64,000 bases of DNA from CAMCXT01 sp040403315 (GTDB taxonomy: Bacteria > Bacteroidota > Bacteroidia > M30B66), in assembly GCA_040403315.1 (NCBI GenBank), contig JBBAKX010000001.1, positions 496,001 to 560,000 on the forward strand. The letters are read 5' to 3'. Every line of letters begins with the position of its first letter. Position 1 is the stretch's first letter. The notes under the pieces were generated by a model. The model saw nothing but the letters and a program-made list of their open reading frames with translations, made no database searches and was not told the DNA's origin. Both the position numbers and the translations under genes were made by a program. Shown here one piece after another: positions 41,135 to 49,322 of the stretch.

Positions 41135-41866
41135 ATGGAAAACTATCAACCAAGGCTTCTTCAAGACGATTTATATTCAATTCCAATTGATGAATTCTTC
41201 AAATCGGCGTTTTCGGTCGACTGCGTTATTTTTGGTTACCACGAATGTGAATTGAGAGTGCTCCTCATTCAAAGAGGAACAGAGCCATTTGAGAATTATT
41301 GGGCTCTTCCTGGCGATTTGGTTTATCCAAACGAAGACCTTGATTCTGCCGCATCTAGAATTCTCAAAGACTTAACAACCCTTACAAATATCCCAATTAA
41401 GCAAGTAAAAACCTTTGGTAAAGTCGATCGACATCCTTTAGGGAGAGTTATTACAGTAGCTTACCTCGCCTTGGTTGAACCTGCTGATCTTGCTCCACAT
41501 GCCTCTTCTTGGGCAAGTCAAACACAATGGCATTCGATCAACGAAATTCCGCAACTTGCATTCGATCATCGCCAGATTCTTGATGTTTCGCTCGATGAAC
41601 TCAAAAATAGAGTCTTGCACGAAGACATTTGGAGCAAAGTGCTTCCTTCAAAATTTACACTCACCCAGTTTCAAGAAGTTTTTGAAACCATCCTCGGAAA
41701 ATCCTTCGACAAAGGCAATTTCCGTAAGAAAGTAGCTAAGTATAAGTTCTTAAAACAACTCGATGAAGCACAGAAAAATGTTTCGCATCGCCCATCGCTG
41801 CTGTATACTTTCGAGGCTCAGAAATTTGCAGAAATGAAGTTGAAGGGATTTTCGTTCGAATTTTAA
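41135..41866 (+). CDS. NUDIX-type transcriptional regulator (NrtR/AraR-like)
   Basis: I chose ATG 41135 (243 residues) over an upstream GTG at 41126. Residues of about 20-135 have the NUDIX fold (VDCVIFGYHECELRVLLIQRG, ENYWALPGDLV), but the NUDIX box is degenerate: the catalytic REUXEE segment reads RILKDL, so the domain should bind a ligand and not hydrolyse it. Residues of about 155-243 are the winged helix of the NrtR/AraR family (LPSKFTLTQFQEVFETILGKSFDKGNFRKKV). Members control NAD or arabinose genes. The gene is first in the glycan operon, 12 bp before the GH gene, and faces the T9SS gene. It is therefore the likely local regulator, answering to a sugar or sugar nucleotide. Confidence 0.88.
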   Translation: MENYQPRLLQDDLYSIPIDEFFKSAFSVDCVIFGYHECELRVLLIQRGTEPFENYWALPGDLVYPNEDLDSAASRILKDLTTLTNIPIKQVKTFGKVDRHPLGRVITVAYLALVEPADLAPHASSWASQTQWHSINEIPQLAFDHRQILDVSLDELKNRVLHEDIWSKVLPSKFTLTQFQEVFETILGKSFDKGNFRKKVAKYKFLKQLDEAQKNVSHRPSLLYTFEAQKFAEMKLKGFSFEF

Positions 41867-41878
41867 TCTATTTGATAA

Positions 41879-43216
41879 ATGACAAATTATATTCGACACA
41901 TTATTAATGTACTTCTTCTGATACCTTCAATTGGGTCGTTTGCTCAAGCACTGAAGGTTGAAATAAAACAAGAAGCGAACGGAACTTGGCAATTGTATCG
42001 AAATAACAGTCCGTATTATATACGTGGAGCCGGCGGGAGCTCTCACCTCGATAAACTTATCGCCATGGGCGGAAACTCAATCCGAACCTGGAGCACCGAC
42101 AATGCCCGTGAAGTTTTAGATGCTGCACAAGCAAAAGGAATCACTGTAATGATGGGTCTTTGGGTACAACACGAAAGACATGGGTTCGATTACAACGACA
42201 AAGAAAAAGTGAGGCTTCAACTTGAAGGTTTTAGGCGTGTGGTGAAAGAACTAAAAGACCATCCCGCCTTGCTTCTTTGGTCGGTTGGTAATGAAGTTGA
42301 CCTCAATTATTCCAACACTGCCGTGTGGGATGCAGTGAACGACATCGCCAAGATGATTCATGAAGTGGATCCCAATCATCCAACCTGCACTGTAACTGCT
42401 GGATTGGATCCAGAAGAAGCGCGGTTGATCAACGAAAAAGCCAAACACATTGATATCTATGGCATCAATACCTACGGAGATCTCGGCAAAGTGAAACAAG
42501 GTATCCGCGAAGCGGGATGGAAAGGCGCTTACATCATTTCAGAGTGGGGGCCTAACGGACATTGGGAAGTGGCCAAAACAAAATGGGGCTCATCGGTTGA
42601 ACAAACCAGCTCCGAAAAAGCCGATTCATACGAAGAACGTTATACCCAATTCATCTTCGGAGATACTGAAAAATGCATCGGTTCGTATGTGTTCCTCTGG
42701 GGACAAAAACAAGAAACCACCTCTACTTGGTACGGTCTGTTTTCTGAAAAAGGAGAATCGTGCGAAGCTTTAGATCGATTAGAGAAAATCTGGACGGGCA
42801 AAACGCCATCAAACACTTCTCCTCATGTGGATTCGGTGAAGGTGAACGGTCAAGTAAAAGGCGATCACATCCTCATTGTCTCGGAAGAAACTTTCGAAGT
42901 GAGTGCAAGTATCTCTGATCCTAACGGCGACAAGTTGAAGGTGAGTTGGCAGGTAATCCCAGAAAGTACCGACATCCGCTCAGGTGGAGATGCCGAAAAT
43001 GCTCCACAACCAATTCCGGGTTCAGTATTTAGAAACAAAGGAGGAAAAGCGAAACTCCGCGCTCCGCAGAAGGAAGGCGCTTACCGTGTTTACTTAAACA
43101 TTACTGATGGAAATGGGCATTATGCCTATGCCAATGTGCCGTTCTATGTGGTGCCTCGCGATAAAAACGCGGCACCAGCTAAAGCGGTGTCGTTCAAAAA
43201 AATGACATTGCAATAA
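41879..43216 (+). CDS. Clan GH-A glycoside hydrolase (GH2/GH5/GH158-like TIM barrel)
   Basis: This 445-residue protein has a signal peptide (MTNYIRHIINVLLLIPSIGSFAQ). Residues of about 30-300 form a TIM barrel of the GH2-C type (YYIRGAGGSSHLDKLIAMGGNSIRTW, VMMGLWVQHERHGFDYND, HPALLLWSVGNEVD, YIISEWGPNGHWE). Glu139 (GNEVD) is the probable acid/base and Glu222 (SEWG) the probable nucleophile. Residues of about 315-430 look like an Ig-type domain (DPNGDKLKVSWQVIPES). It lacks the N-terminal sandwich domains of true GH2 enzymes. The two-domain layout recalls GH158 endo-beta-1,3-glucanases, but I cannot assign the family without a search. Its position next to GH3 and GH16 genes suggests a beta-glucan substrate. 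Confidence 0.8.
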   Translation: MTNYIRHIINVLLLIPSIGSFAQALKVEIKQEANGTWQLYRNNSPYYIRGAGGSSHLDKLIAMGGNSIRTWSTDNAREVLDAAQAKGITVMMGLWVQHERHGFDYNDKEKVRLQLEGFRRVVKELKDHPALLLWSVGNEVDLNYSNTAVWDAVNDIAKMIHEVDPNHPTCTVTAGLDPEEARLINEKAKHIDIYGINTYGDLGKVKQGIREAGWKGAYIISEWGPNGHWEVAKTKWGSSVEQTSSEKADSYEERYTQFIFGDTEKCIGSYVFLWGQKQETTSTWYGLFSEKGESCEALDRLEKIWTGKTPSNTSPHVDSVKVNGQVKGDHILIVSEETFEVSASISDPNGDKLKVSWQVIPESTDIRSGGDAENAPQPIPGSVFRNKGGKAKLRAPQKEGAYRVYLNITDGNGHYAYANVPFYVVPRDKNAAPAKAVSFKKMTLQ

Positions 43217-43234
43217 ATTAGGGAATCTCGCTTA

Positions 43235-43249
43235 TTGTATTTTTAACAA
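43235..43249. promoter_or_regulatory. Second operator-like site, upstream of the first barrel gene
   Basis: TTGTA-TTTTT-AACAA, followed by AAAGCC, resembles the site at 41055-41069 (TTGTA-AATTA-TACAA then AAAGC). It lies 33 bp before the ATG at 43282, in the only larger gap (65 bp) inside the operon, so an internal promoter under the same control is plausible. Confidence 0.35.
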
Positions 43250-43281
43250 AAAGCCTTAGATTTACTATATCCCAAAATCGC

Positions 43282-45348
43282 ATGACTAAAAGACTTACCC
43301 AATTAGTTTGTGTTGCTTTAACATTTATAATCTCGCTTGAGGTTCAAGCTCAGACTGATACAGTTAAAGCCTCCAAGCCAATTGAAGTAATTGGGACAAG
43401 CCACGACAAAAACCGAGATGGCTGTATTATAAACCTGCCGTCTCAAGACGTGAATTTGTTGTTGGAGTTAAAACAAGACAAATATCCCGGCAACGAAATT
43501 GGCATGATGCCCAAGAAAGATCCAGGCGGACTTAAAAACCTGCAGGTATCTGGCTTCTATCGCTTCTACGGAACCTATCAACGTCAAATTGATCCATATC
43601 TCCTCAATGCAGTAATCAACGACACAGCGCGTGGCAGAAACATCTTCATCGGCGACGATAGCCAATTGCCCAACTTACTGATCAATGTGAGCGGCAAACC
43701 ATCCGACAAAACCTCCTGGGGTTTCGACATCATGATGTTCCAATTCCTTAACGGGATAGTTGGAACAACCTATGGAAAACAAATTCCCGATTCACTTCGT
43801 CCAGACGTGCAAAATCCACTTTTGGGAACGCGTTTGGGTGGAAATTTAGGGCTCAATTTAGGCTTGAACCTCAATGGAAAGTTCAAAACTAAATATGGAA
43901 ATCTATCAGTAAATGCCGGCGGGATTCAGTGGGTGTCGATTTCGGATTTAACGATGGCCTCTTTCAGAGGATACAACCGCTTCATGCTTTACGAGCGAAA
44001 TCCATGGGACCCAACTGGCTTGGCGCTTTCGTCGCGTTATGATCAGTACTTCCAACAAGGCTCAATCGATCAAGATACCCGCTGGGGAAACCGAGCCTTC
44101 TTCGGATTGGTGCTCCAAGGAGCTGAAATGCCAGGCCGGATTTCCTTCCTTCTGATGGCCGGGAAAACTGAGCTCAACGGAGGTTTCGATCCCTATCCGA
44201 ATTACTCATACGGTGGAAAAATCAAGAAGAGCTTCGGATCGAAAAACTTCATCAGCATCAACAGCATCAATTCAAGAGCTGCAACCGATAGCCTTTCAAC
44301 GGAATACTTCGGATTTAGCGTCATCACCACCGAGTTCAACCTCGAACACCGCGGTTTTGCTTTTAAAGGTGAAGTTGGTGGCGGCACTTATTACAGTCCA
44401 GAGCACAATGCCGGATGGGGCGAACAAATGCAGTTCAAACTTTCTACTCCACTCAAAAGCAAATGGCCACAAGTGGAATTGCATTACTACAGAATCAGTC
44501 CGAACGTAGTGAACAACAACGCCATTTATTGGAACACTTCTGTTGCAGAATACCGAGTGAACAACATCCCCGCAGGGAGCATTGGCAGTTCTGCCCTTTT
44601 AATTCCTACGGGTAGTTCGATGGTTCGTTTGGGGCAAATGACCAACAATCGTCAAGGGCTAAATTTGAATCTTCAGAAATCGACCAAGCATTTCTCCTTT
44701 AGCGGAGGATTGGGCTTTGCTTCCGAACTCACGCCAGCAGCAGCAACAATCACCTACACGAACCCGGTGAATAACGTAACGCGTTCTAGATTCTGGCGAT
44801 GGACTTTCCCGCAAGGCGTTGGGCCTTATCAGCGGTACAACTCCATCTATCGCGATGTGTATCAAGCAGTGAACCTGAGCGACGACAGTTCGGGAGTTGT
44901 TGTAAATGAAAAGCATTTCAACATGATGGAAGCGCAGATCAAATACAAGGGCAAGCTCTTCGGAAAGGAGTTGTTTGTCTTTTCGATGCTTCAAGCCAAT
45001 AGTGCTTCTCGCGATTGGTCGCCCATTACAGTGTTCAACGAGGAAGCATACGTTCGCCAATATGTTTCTGAAGTGGAAGCCTACTGGGCAATTCGTCCGG
45101 GAGTGCTCATCAATACTTACTTTGGATTTGAGCGCACTTTGGGCAATTATCTCACCGACATCAACAACGAAACCTTCCGTCCACGAAACCAAACAGGTCG
45201 TGGCATCGGTGCTGGAATGGATATCGATTTAGGAAAAAATACCCGATTGTATTTCAGGCATCGCTGGTACAGTTTCGAAGACAAAAGTTTTGAGCTCGAT
45301 CAATTTAACGGACGGGAATTAACCGTCGAACTAAAGGCCTTTTTCTGA
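43282..45348 (+). CDS. Outer-membrane beta-barrel protein, unknown family, glycan locus
   Basis: This 688-residue protein has a signal peptide (MTKRLTQLVCVALTFIISLEVQAQ). After a short N-terminal part (residues 25-90), long alternating amphipathic strands rich in Gly, Asn and aromatic residues run to the end (LQVSGFYRFYGTYQRQ, LGGNLGLNLGLNLNGKF, RLYFRHRWYSFED), and the protein ends in KAFF. This is an outer-membrane barrel of roughly 26-30 strands by length. There is no TonB box, plug domain or carboxypeptidase-like N-terminus, and it is far shorter than SusC (about 1000 residues). Its stop overlaps the next ATG by one base. I infer a role in outer-membrane passage or binding of oligosaccharides. 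No named family was recognised. Confidence 0.75.
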   Translation: MTKRLTQLVCVALTFIISLEVQAQTDTVKASKPIEVIGTSHDKNRDGCIINLPSQDVNLLLELKQDKYPGNEIGMMPKKDPGGLKNLQVSGFYRFYGTYQRQIDPYLLNAVINDTARGRNIFIGDDSQLPNLLINVSGKPSDKTSWGFDIMMFQFLNGIVGTTYGKQIPDSLRPDVQNPLLGTRLGGNLGLNLGLNLNGKFKTKYGNLSVNAGGIQWVSISDLTMASFRGYNRFMLYERNPWDPTGLALSSRYDQYFQQGSIDQDTRWGNRAFFGLVLQGAEMPGRISFLLMAGKTELNGGFDPYPNYSYGGKIKKSFGSKNFISINSINSRAATDSLSTEYFGFSVITTEFNLEHRGFAFKGEVGGGTYYSPEHNAGWGEQMQFKLSTPLKSKWPQVELHYYRISPNVVNNNAIYWNTSVAEYRVNNIPAGSIGSSALLIPTGSSMVRLGQMTNNRQGLNLNLQKSTKHFSFSGGLGFASELTPAAATITYTNPVNNVTRSRFWRWTFPQGVGPYQRYNSIYRDVYQAVNLSDDSSGVVVNEKHFNMMEAQIKYKGKLFGKELFVFSMLQANSASRDWSPITVFNEEAYVRQYVSEVEAYWAIRPGVLINTYFGFERTLGNYLTDINNETFRPRNQTGRGIGAGMDIDLGKNTRLYFRHRWYSFEDKSFELDQFNGRELTVELKAFF

Positions 45349-47072
45349 TGCGAATTACTACTAAAACCATAGCGCTGTTGCTCGCGGCCGGATTGTTCCA
45401 AACCGTGCAGGCACAAGACGAAAAAAAGATCACTTTCACAGGGATGGCCCGCGGACTCTACTACGGCGATAAGCTTACCCAAGATTCTTCTGAACCTGAT
45501 ACCGTTACTGCACCAAAGCTCAACAGTGGGCATGTGATGGTCGATTTAGGCGTGAATATTCGTCCAAACAAAAACACAGAAATCCTCGGTATGGTGCGCG
45601 TTCGCAACGATTACGGCGGATTCTGGGGATCGGGGGTAACTTTCGATGTGCGACAGCTTTACATCAAAGGTGTGATTGGCGGTATTTTCAAGTACCAACT
45701 TGGAGATTTCAACTACCGGATGAGCCGTTACACCTTCTGGAATTACGACCAAGAAGTGATCAGTCAGCAGCCTGCTATTTTCCGTCAGCAAACCGATGTG
45801 ATCAACTATGAGCATTTCTACGACAACGACAATTCTCGCCGTCAACAAGGTGCTTCGTTGGGCTTTGCATTGGTGTTCAGGAAATTTGTGAAAGAGCTTC
45901 AAGTAAACGCTGTAACAACCCGCGTTCGAGCATCCGATTTTGCACAGGTTGACGACCGTCTTTTCTCAGGATTCAACATGCAATTGGTGCAAAGTAAATA
46001 TCTCAACTTAGGCTTCAATTATGCCAATTTGTATGATGTTTCGGGCACTTCGAAAAACAATGTGGGATTGAGAAATCCAGTCATGACAGGAACCGTTCAA
46101 GCGGCTTTTATCTTCAAGAATTATGAAGCAAAGCTGGATGGGGAATTCGGAAAATCCCGCACTTTCTACCAAAACAGCACAACAGCGCCCGATTGGAACG
46201 GCAAGTTTCTCGATTTCAGTCTGAAACTTTCTCAATCAAAATGGGGAGTACACCTTACCGGAAACGCCATCCAAATCGGCTCTGCGTTTCGTAGCCCGGG
46301 TACACAAACCAAGCGCATCGATTTTGCACAACAAGCATTGGCTTACACGCGCATCAGCAACAACCAAGAATTGCGTCCGTTTACGATGCTCGACTTGATG
46401 CGCGAATCATCGTTTTATGTGTTGCAACTTCGTCCGTATTTGATGGATTTCGCTCCGAAATACGACAACATTACTCCTTACGGCGATGCCACACCGAACC
46501 GACAAGGGATGATTGTCCGCTTGCGGTATGAAAAGAAATACAGTCCAATTACCGCCGAGTTTGCACACTATGCTTTGCAGGAAATGCGTAGCGAAGGAAC
46601 CTTAAACCCGCGCATGTTCTCCAGAAACCAATTCCAGGCAGAAGTGAAAGTGAACGAGTATTTCAAAAACTGGAAGAAGCGTTTCAATGTGTCCTTCAAT
46701 TATCGCAGCGATCAAACCACTCGTGAAGGCGAAGAATTGGTGCGCGGAGTTGATTTGAAAACAAATGTGCTTTCTACGGGTTTTGAGATAGAAGTACTTC
46801 CATCTTTCGATTTGATGTTCGGCATGCAACAGTTGAATTACCAAGGATTTGATTACACAGCCGTACGAAACAATTTCTCCGAAATCTTCAATTTCAACGA
46901 ATACGAAGTGGATGGAGAAGAAACCATGTTGGCTTACGGAGCTCGCTACCGTTTCAGCGAAAAAACATTTATCAGTGCCCAAATGAGTCGCTTCAATACA
47001 CAAAACAAATTGAGCACTTTACCTGCTTACGATTTAAATCAGTTCATGTTGTTGTTCCAAATGAAATTCTAA
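45348..47072 (+). CDS. Second outer-membrane beta-barrel protein, unknown family, glycan locus
   Basis: This 574-residue protein has a signal peptide (MRITTKTIALLLAAGLFQTVQAQ). Barrel strands begin at once (ITFTGMARGLYYGD, GHVMVDLGVNIRPNKNTEILGMVRVRNDYGG) and continue to the C-terminal LLFQMKF, a classic Bam recognition end. The size fits a barrel of about 22 strands. It is not obviously a duplicate of the barrel encoded just upstream (one-base overlap); I see no shared long motifs. It has no plug domain or lipobox. It probably forms a pore or a complex with the first barrel and the two lipoproteins that follow. Confidence 0.75.
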   Translation: MRITTKTIALLLAAGLFQTVQAQDEKKITFTGMARGLYYGDKLTQDSSEPDTVTAPKLNSGHVMVDLGVNIRPNKNTEILGMVRVRNDYGGFWGSGVTFDVRQLYIKGVIGGIFKYQLGDFNYRMSRYTFWNYDQEVISQQPAIFRQQTDVINYEHFYDNDNSRRQQGASLGFALVFRKFVKELQVNAVTTRVRASDFAQVDDRLFSGFNMQLVQSKYLNLGFNYANLYDVSGTSKNNVGLRNPVMTGTVQAAFIFKNYEAKLDGEFGKSRTFYQNSTTAPDWNGKFLDFSLKLSQSKWGVHLTGNAIQIGSAFRSPGTQTKRIDFAQQALAYTRISNNQELRPFTMLDLMRESSFYVLQLRPYLMDFAPKYDNITPYGDATPNRQGMIVRLRYEKKYSPITAEFAHYALQEMRSEGTLNPRMFSRNQFQAEVKVNEYFKNWKKRFNVSFNYRSDQTTREGEELVRGVDLKTNVLSTGFEIEVLPSFDLMFGMQQLNYQGFDYTAVRNNFSEIFNFNEYEVDGEETMLAYGARYRFSEKTFISAQMSRFNTQNKLSTLPAYDLNQFMLLFQMKF

Positions 47073-47074
47073 CC

Positions 47075-48079
47075 ATGAAACTAAGAAACCTAATTACTTG
47101 GATGGCTTGCGGTGTGGTGCTTGCAGGCTGTAAAACCGATGATGAGTTCGACGGGCCATCATTGAACGATTTGTACGGAGCATTTTCTGTTGTAACGCCT
47201 TTAGAAACTTCTGCCGATACAGTAGATTTCAGCGCCGGAGAAACCGTGAATTTCACTGCAGCATTTTCGAAAAATGTGAGCTGGAAGCTCGAAATCAAAG
47301 GACTTCAATCGGGCGCAGTGAAAGAGATTACAGGCTTTAGCAACCTGTTAGATGCAAACAATGCTTTGTGGACAGGCACGACCACGAAACTGCCATTCTT
47401 CAAAGTGGAGGACTGTTCAGTACAACTCACCTTCGAAGCAGAATCCGATACCCTTAGCGACACCCTTTTTGTGAGTGGAAGTAGAGCCTATCCTGGATTG
47501 TTATTGGGCGATTTCGAAGGAACGGCCAATCCAGGTTGGACATCCTTCGTGCAGTCAGGAGCTGAAATGTCGTTTGGTGTGCAAACCAACAGCGCCGCAG
47601 CGGCTCAAGGAAATGGCTATTTCGATATTGGTGGCACAGTCGATTGGGATTACCTCATTGCCTACCTCTATATGCCTGCAACAGCTTACGGAGCGCCAAC
47701 ATTCAACCTTTCTAGCAATCCCGAGCAAGTATATTTTAATACCATGCTCTTTAAGCCTGAGAACTTGAACAACGGTATCATGTTGTTCCAGTTTCCAGAA
47801 GACGACAACGGAGATGGCGTGTTTACTGCTGCAAATGAAGACATGTATGCCATCGAAGTGCAGATGAATCAAAACAACTGGAGTCAGCTTTCGGTGAAAT
47901 ACAGCGAACTGCAATCGCTGGTGAATGGGCAGCCAGCAGCGCCGAATGGAAATGGCGTTCGTGAACCGAATAAGCTTACTCAGGTAAACATCCTTTTTTT
48001 GGCCAATCCATCTTCGGGATATGCAAATGCCCGTTTAGATTACATGATTTTCACTGAAGGCGAAGCGCTTCAACCATAA
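47075..48079 (+). CDS. Surface lipoprotein with carbohydrate-binding-like domain
   Basis: This 334-residue protein has a signal peptide with lipobox VLAGC (Cys19) followed by KTDDEFDG, an acidic stretch like the lipoprotein export signal for surface display in Bacteroidota. Residues of about 40-140 look Ig-like (SAGETVNFTAAFSKNVSWKLEI). Residues of about 155-334 resemble a CBM jelly-roll (LLGDFEGTANPGWTSFVQSG, YFNTMLFKPENLNNGIMLFQF, ARLDYMIFTEG). It starts 2 bp after the second barrel gene. By position it would be the surface glycan-binding protein of this locus, the role SusD/SusE plays elsewhere, but it has no SusD fold. Confidence 0.75.
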   Translation: MKLRNLITWMACGVVLAGCKTDDEFDGPSLNDLYGAFSVVTPLETSADTVDFSAGETVNFTAAFSKNVSWKLEIKGLQSGAVKEITGFSNLLDANNALWTGTTTKLPFFKVEDCSVQLTFEAESDTLSDTLFVSGSRAYPGLLLGDFEGTANPGWTSFVQSGAEMSFGVQTNSAAAAQGNGYFDIGGTVDWDYLIAYLYMPATAYGAPTFNLSSNPEQVYFNTMLFKPENLNNGIMLFQFPEDDNGDGVFTAANEDMYAIEVQMNQNNWSQLSVKYSELQSLVNGQPAAPNGNGVREPNKLTQVNILFLANPSSGYANARLDYMIFTEGEALQP

Positions 48080-48088
48080 GGAATATTC

Positions 48089-49318
48089 ATGAAAGCACAC
48101 ATTTCGCTTTTAGGATTAACGCTGTTGTTGAGTGCTTGCGGCATCCTCAAGCAAACCGCCTTGTACGATGCGCCAGCTGATGACGCCAACACGCCGAACA
48201 TTGGTGGTTTTTATGCGCTCAACATCTACAGCGACCAAATGAGCGATGAGATTTGGTACACACCATCGCCCAAAGCATTGCTCGTAAAAAACGAGGCAGC
48301 TCAAAAGAAACAGGGCGACAATTCTATCAGCATCGAATGGAACAAACAAGCCGATCCGAAAACATGGCTAGGTTTGGGCTTTGGTTGGAATGGCTGGACG
48401 GGTAAGAATTTCGCATCCATCACCCAACAATCGGCTTTGTCTTTCTGGGTGAAAATGAAAAACGGTCAATCTGCCGGGCTTCCTTGGGCAGTTGGTTTTG
48501 AGGATTTTAATGGCGCGCAAGCTTGGACCGGCGTTACGACTGGCTACATCGAAGGTGGGATCATCAAAGAAGAATGGACCCAAGTTCGCATTCCATTAAA
48601 CGCATTTCCGTTCGAAGAACGTGATGTGGATTTGTCCATCATCAAACAATTAATCGTGCAATTCGAGTCGAGTGGAAAAGTATGGATCGACGATATTCAA
48701 ATCATACCATTCACCGACAAAGGCCGTCAATCGCTCGATGTAGCTCCCGTGAATGCAATTATGATAGATGGCGCATTTCAACCCAATGAATGGCCACAAT
48801 CGTCATTTCAATTTCAACTGGCAAACGTTAAACTTACTTGGAACGAGGAGTTTCTTTTCCTCGCAGCAGAAGTCGAAGACGCAACACCGCTCATCAATAC
48901 ACGAACGGGCAAAGACATTTGGAATGGTGATGCTTTAGAGGTTGCCTTTTCTGCCATATCGGGAACCATTGCACAACGCAAGATTTTTTACCCCACCGAT
49001 TTCCATTTGGGCATTTCTATGAAGCCCTATGGCAAAGTGTACGATTGGTCGAAAGACCGTGAAGTTTCGGGCTCAATTGTAAGAGTTCAATATGCTGGAA
49101 AAGGCTACTCTGCCGAAGTGGCGATTCCTTGGAAATCATTGGGTATTTCAGCTTTCGAGCTAGGAAAATCGTACGATTGTGAAATCGCTGTAGATATTGC
49201 CGATGTAGCATCAGTGCGCACCTTGCAAAGTCGCTGGAATTCGGCTGACAAAGAAGGCTTTAATTTCGACCCATCCCGCTGGGGATCAATCAACTACCGT
49301 GTACAACAGAAGGATTAA
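48089..49318 (+). CDS. Lipoprotein with two carbohydrate-binding-like domains (second CBM9-like)
   Basis: This 409-residue protein has a lipobox LLSAC (Cys17). Residues of about 45-210 form a jelly-roll similar to CBM11 or complex-I-type sandwiches (GDNSISIEWNKQADPKTWLGLGFGW, ALSFWVKMKNG, GKVWIDDIQI). Residues of about 225-405 are CBM9-like (MIDGAFQPNEWPQ, VKLTWNEEFLFLAAEVEDATP, DIWNGDALEVAFS, YSAEVAIPWKSLG), a fold that binds reducing ends of beta-glucans in known cases. No catalytic residues were seen. It is the second lipoprotein of the operon and probably presents glycans to the barrels or to the GH3/GH16 enzymes encoded next. Confidence 0.78.
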   Translation: MKAHISLLGLTLLLSACGILKQTALYDAPADDANTPNIGGFYALNIYSDQMSDEIWYTPSPKALLVKNEAAQKKQGDNSISIEWNKQADPKTWLGLGFGWNGWTGKNFASITQQSALSFWVKMKNGQSAGLPWAVGFEDFNGAQAWTGVTTGYIEGGIIKEEWTQVRIPLNAFPFEERDVDLSIIKQLIVQFESSGKVWIDDIQIIPFTDKGRQSLDVAPVNAIMIDGAFQPNEWPQSSFQFQLANVKLTWNEEFLFLAAEVEDATPLINTRTGKDIWNGDALEVAFSAISGTIAQRKIFYPTDFHLGISMKPYGKVYDWSKDREVSGSIVRVQYAGKGYSAEVAIPWKSLGISAFELGKSYDCEIAVDIADVASVRTLQSRWNSADKEGFNFDPSRWGSINYRVQQKD

Positions 49319-49322
49319 TGTT

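Noticed and set aside
44659..45192. 177-codon open frame on the minus strand
   Set aside because: It is antisense to the first barrel gene, with no recognisable domain or start context.
43282..45348. Idea that the 688-residue barrel is a SusC-type TonB-dependent transporter
   Set aside because: It has no TonB box, no plug domain and no carboxypeptidase-like N-terminal domain, and is about 300 residues too short.
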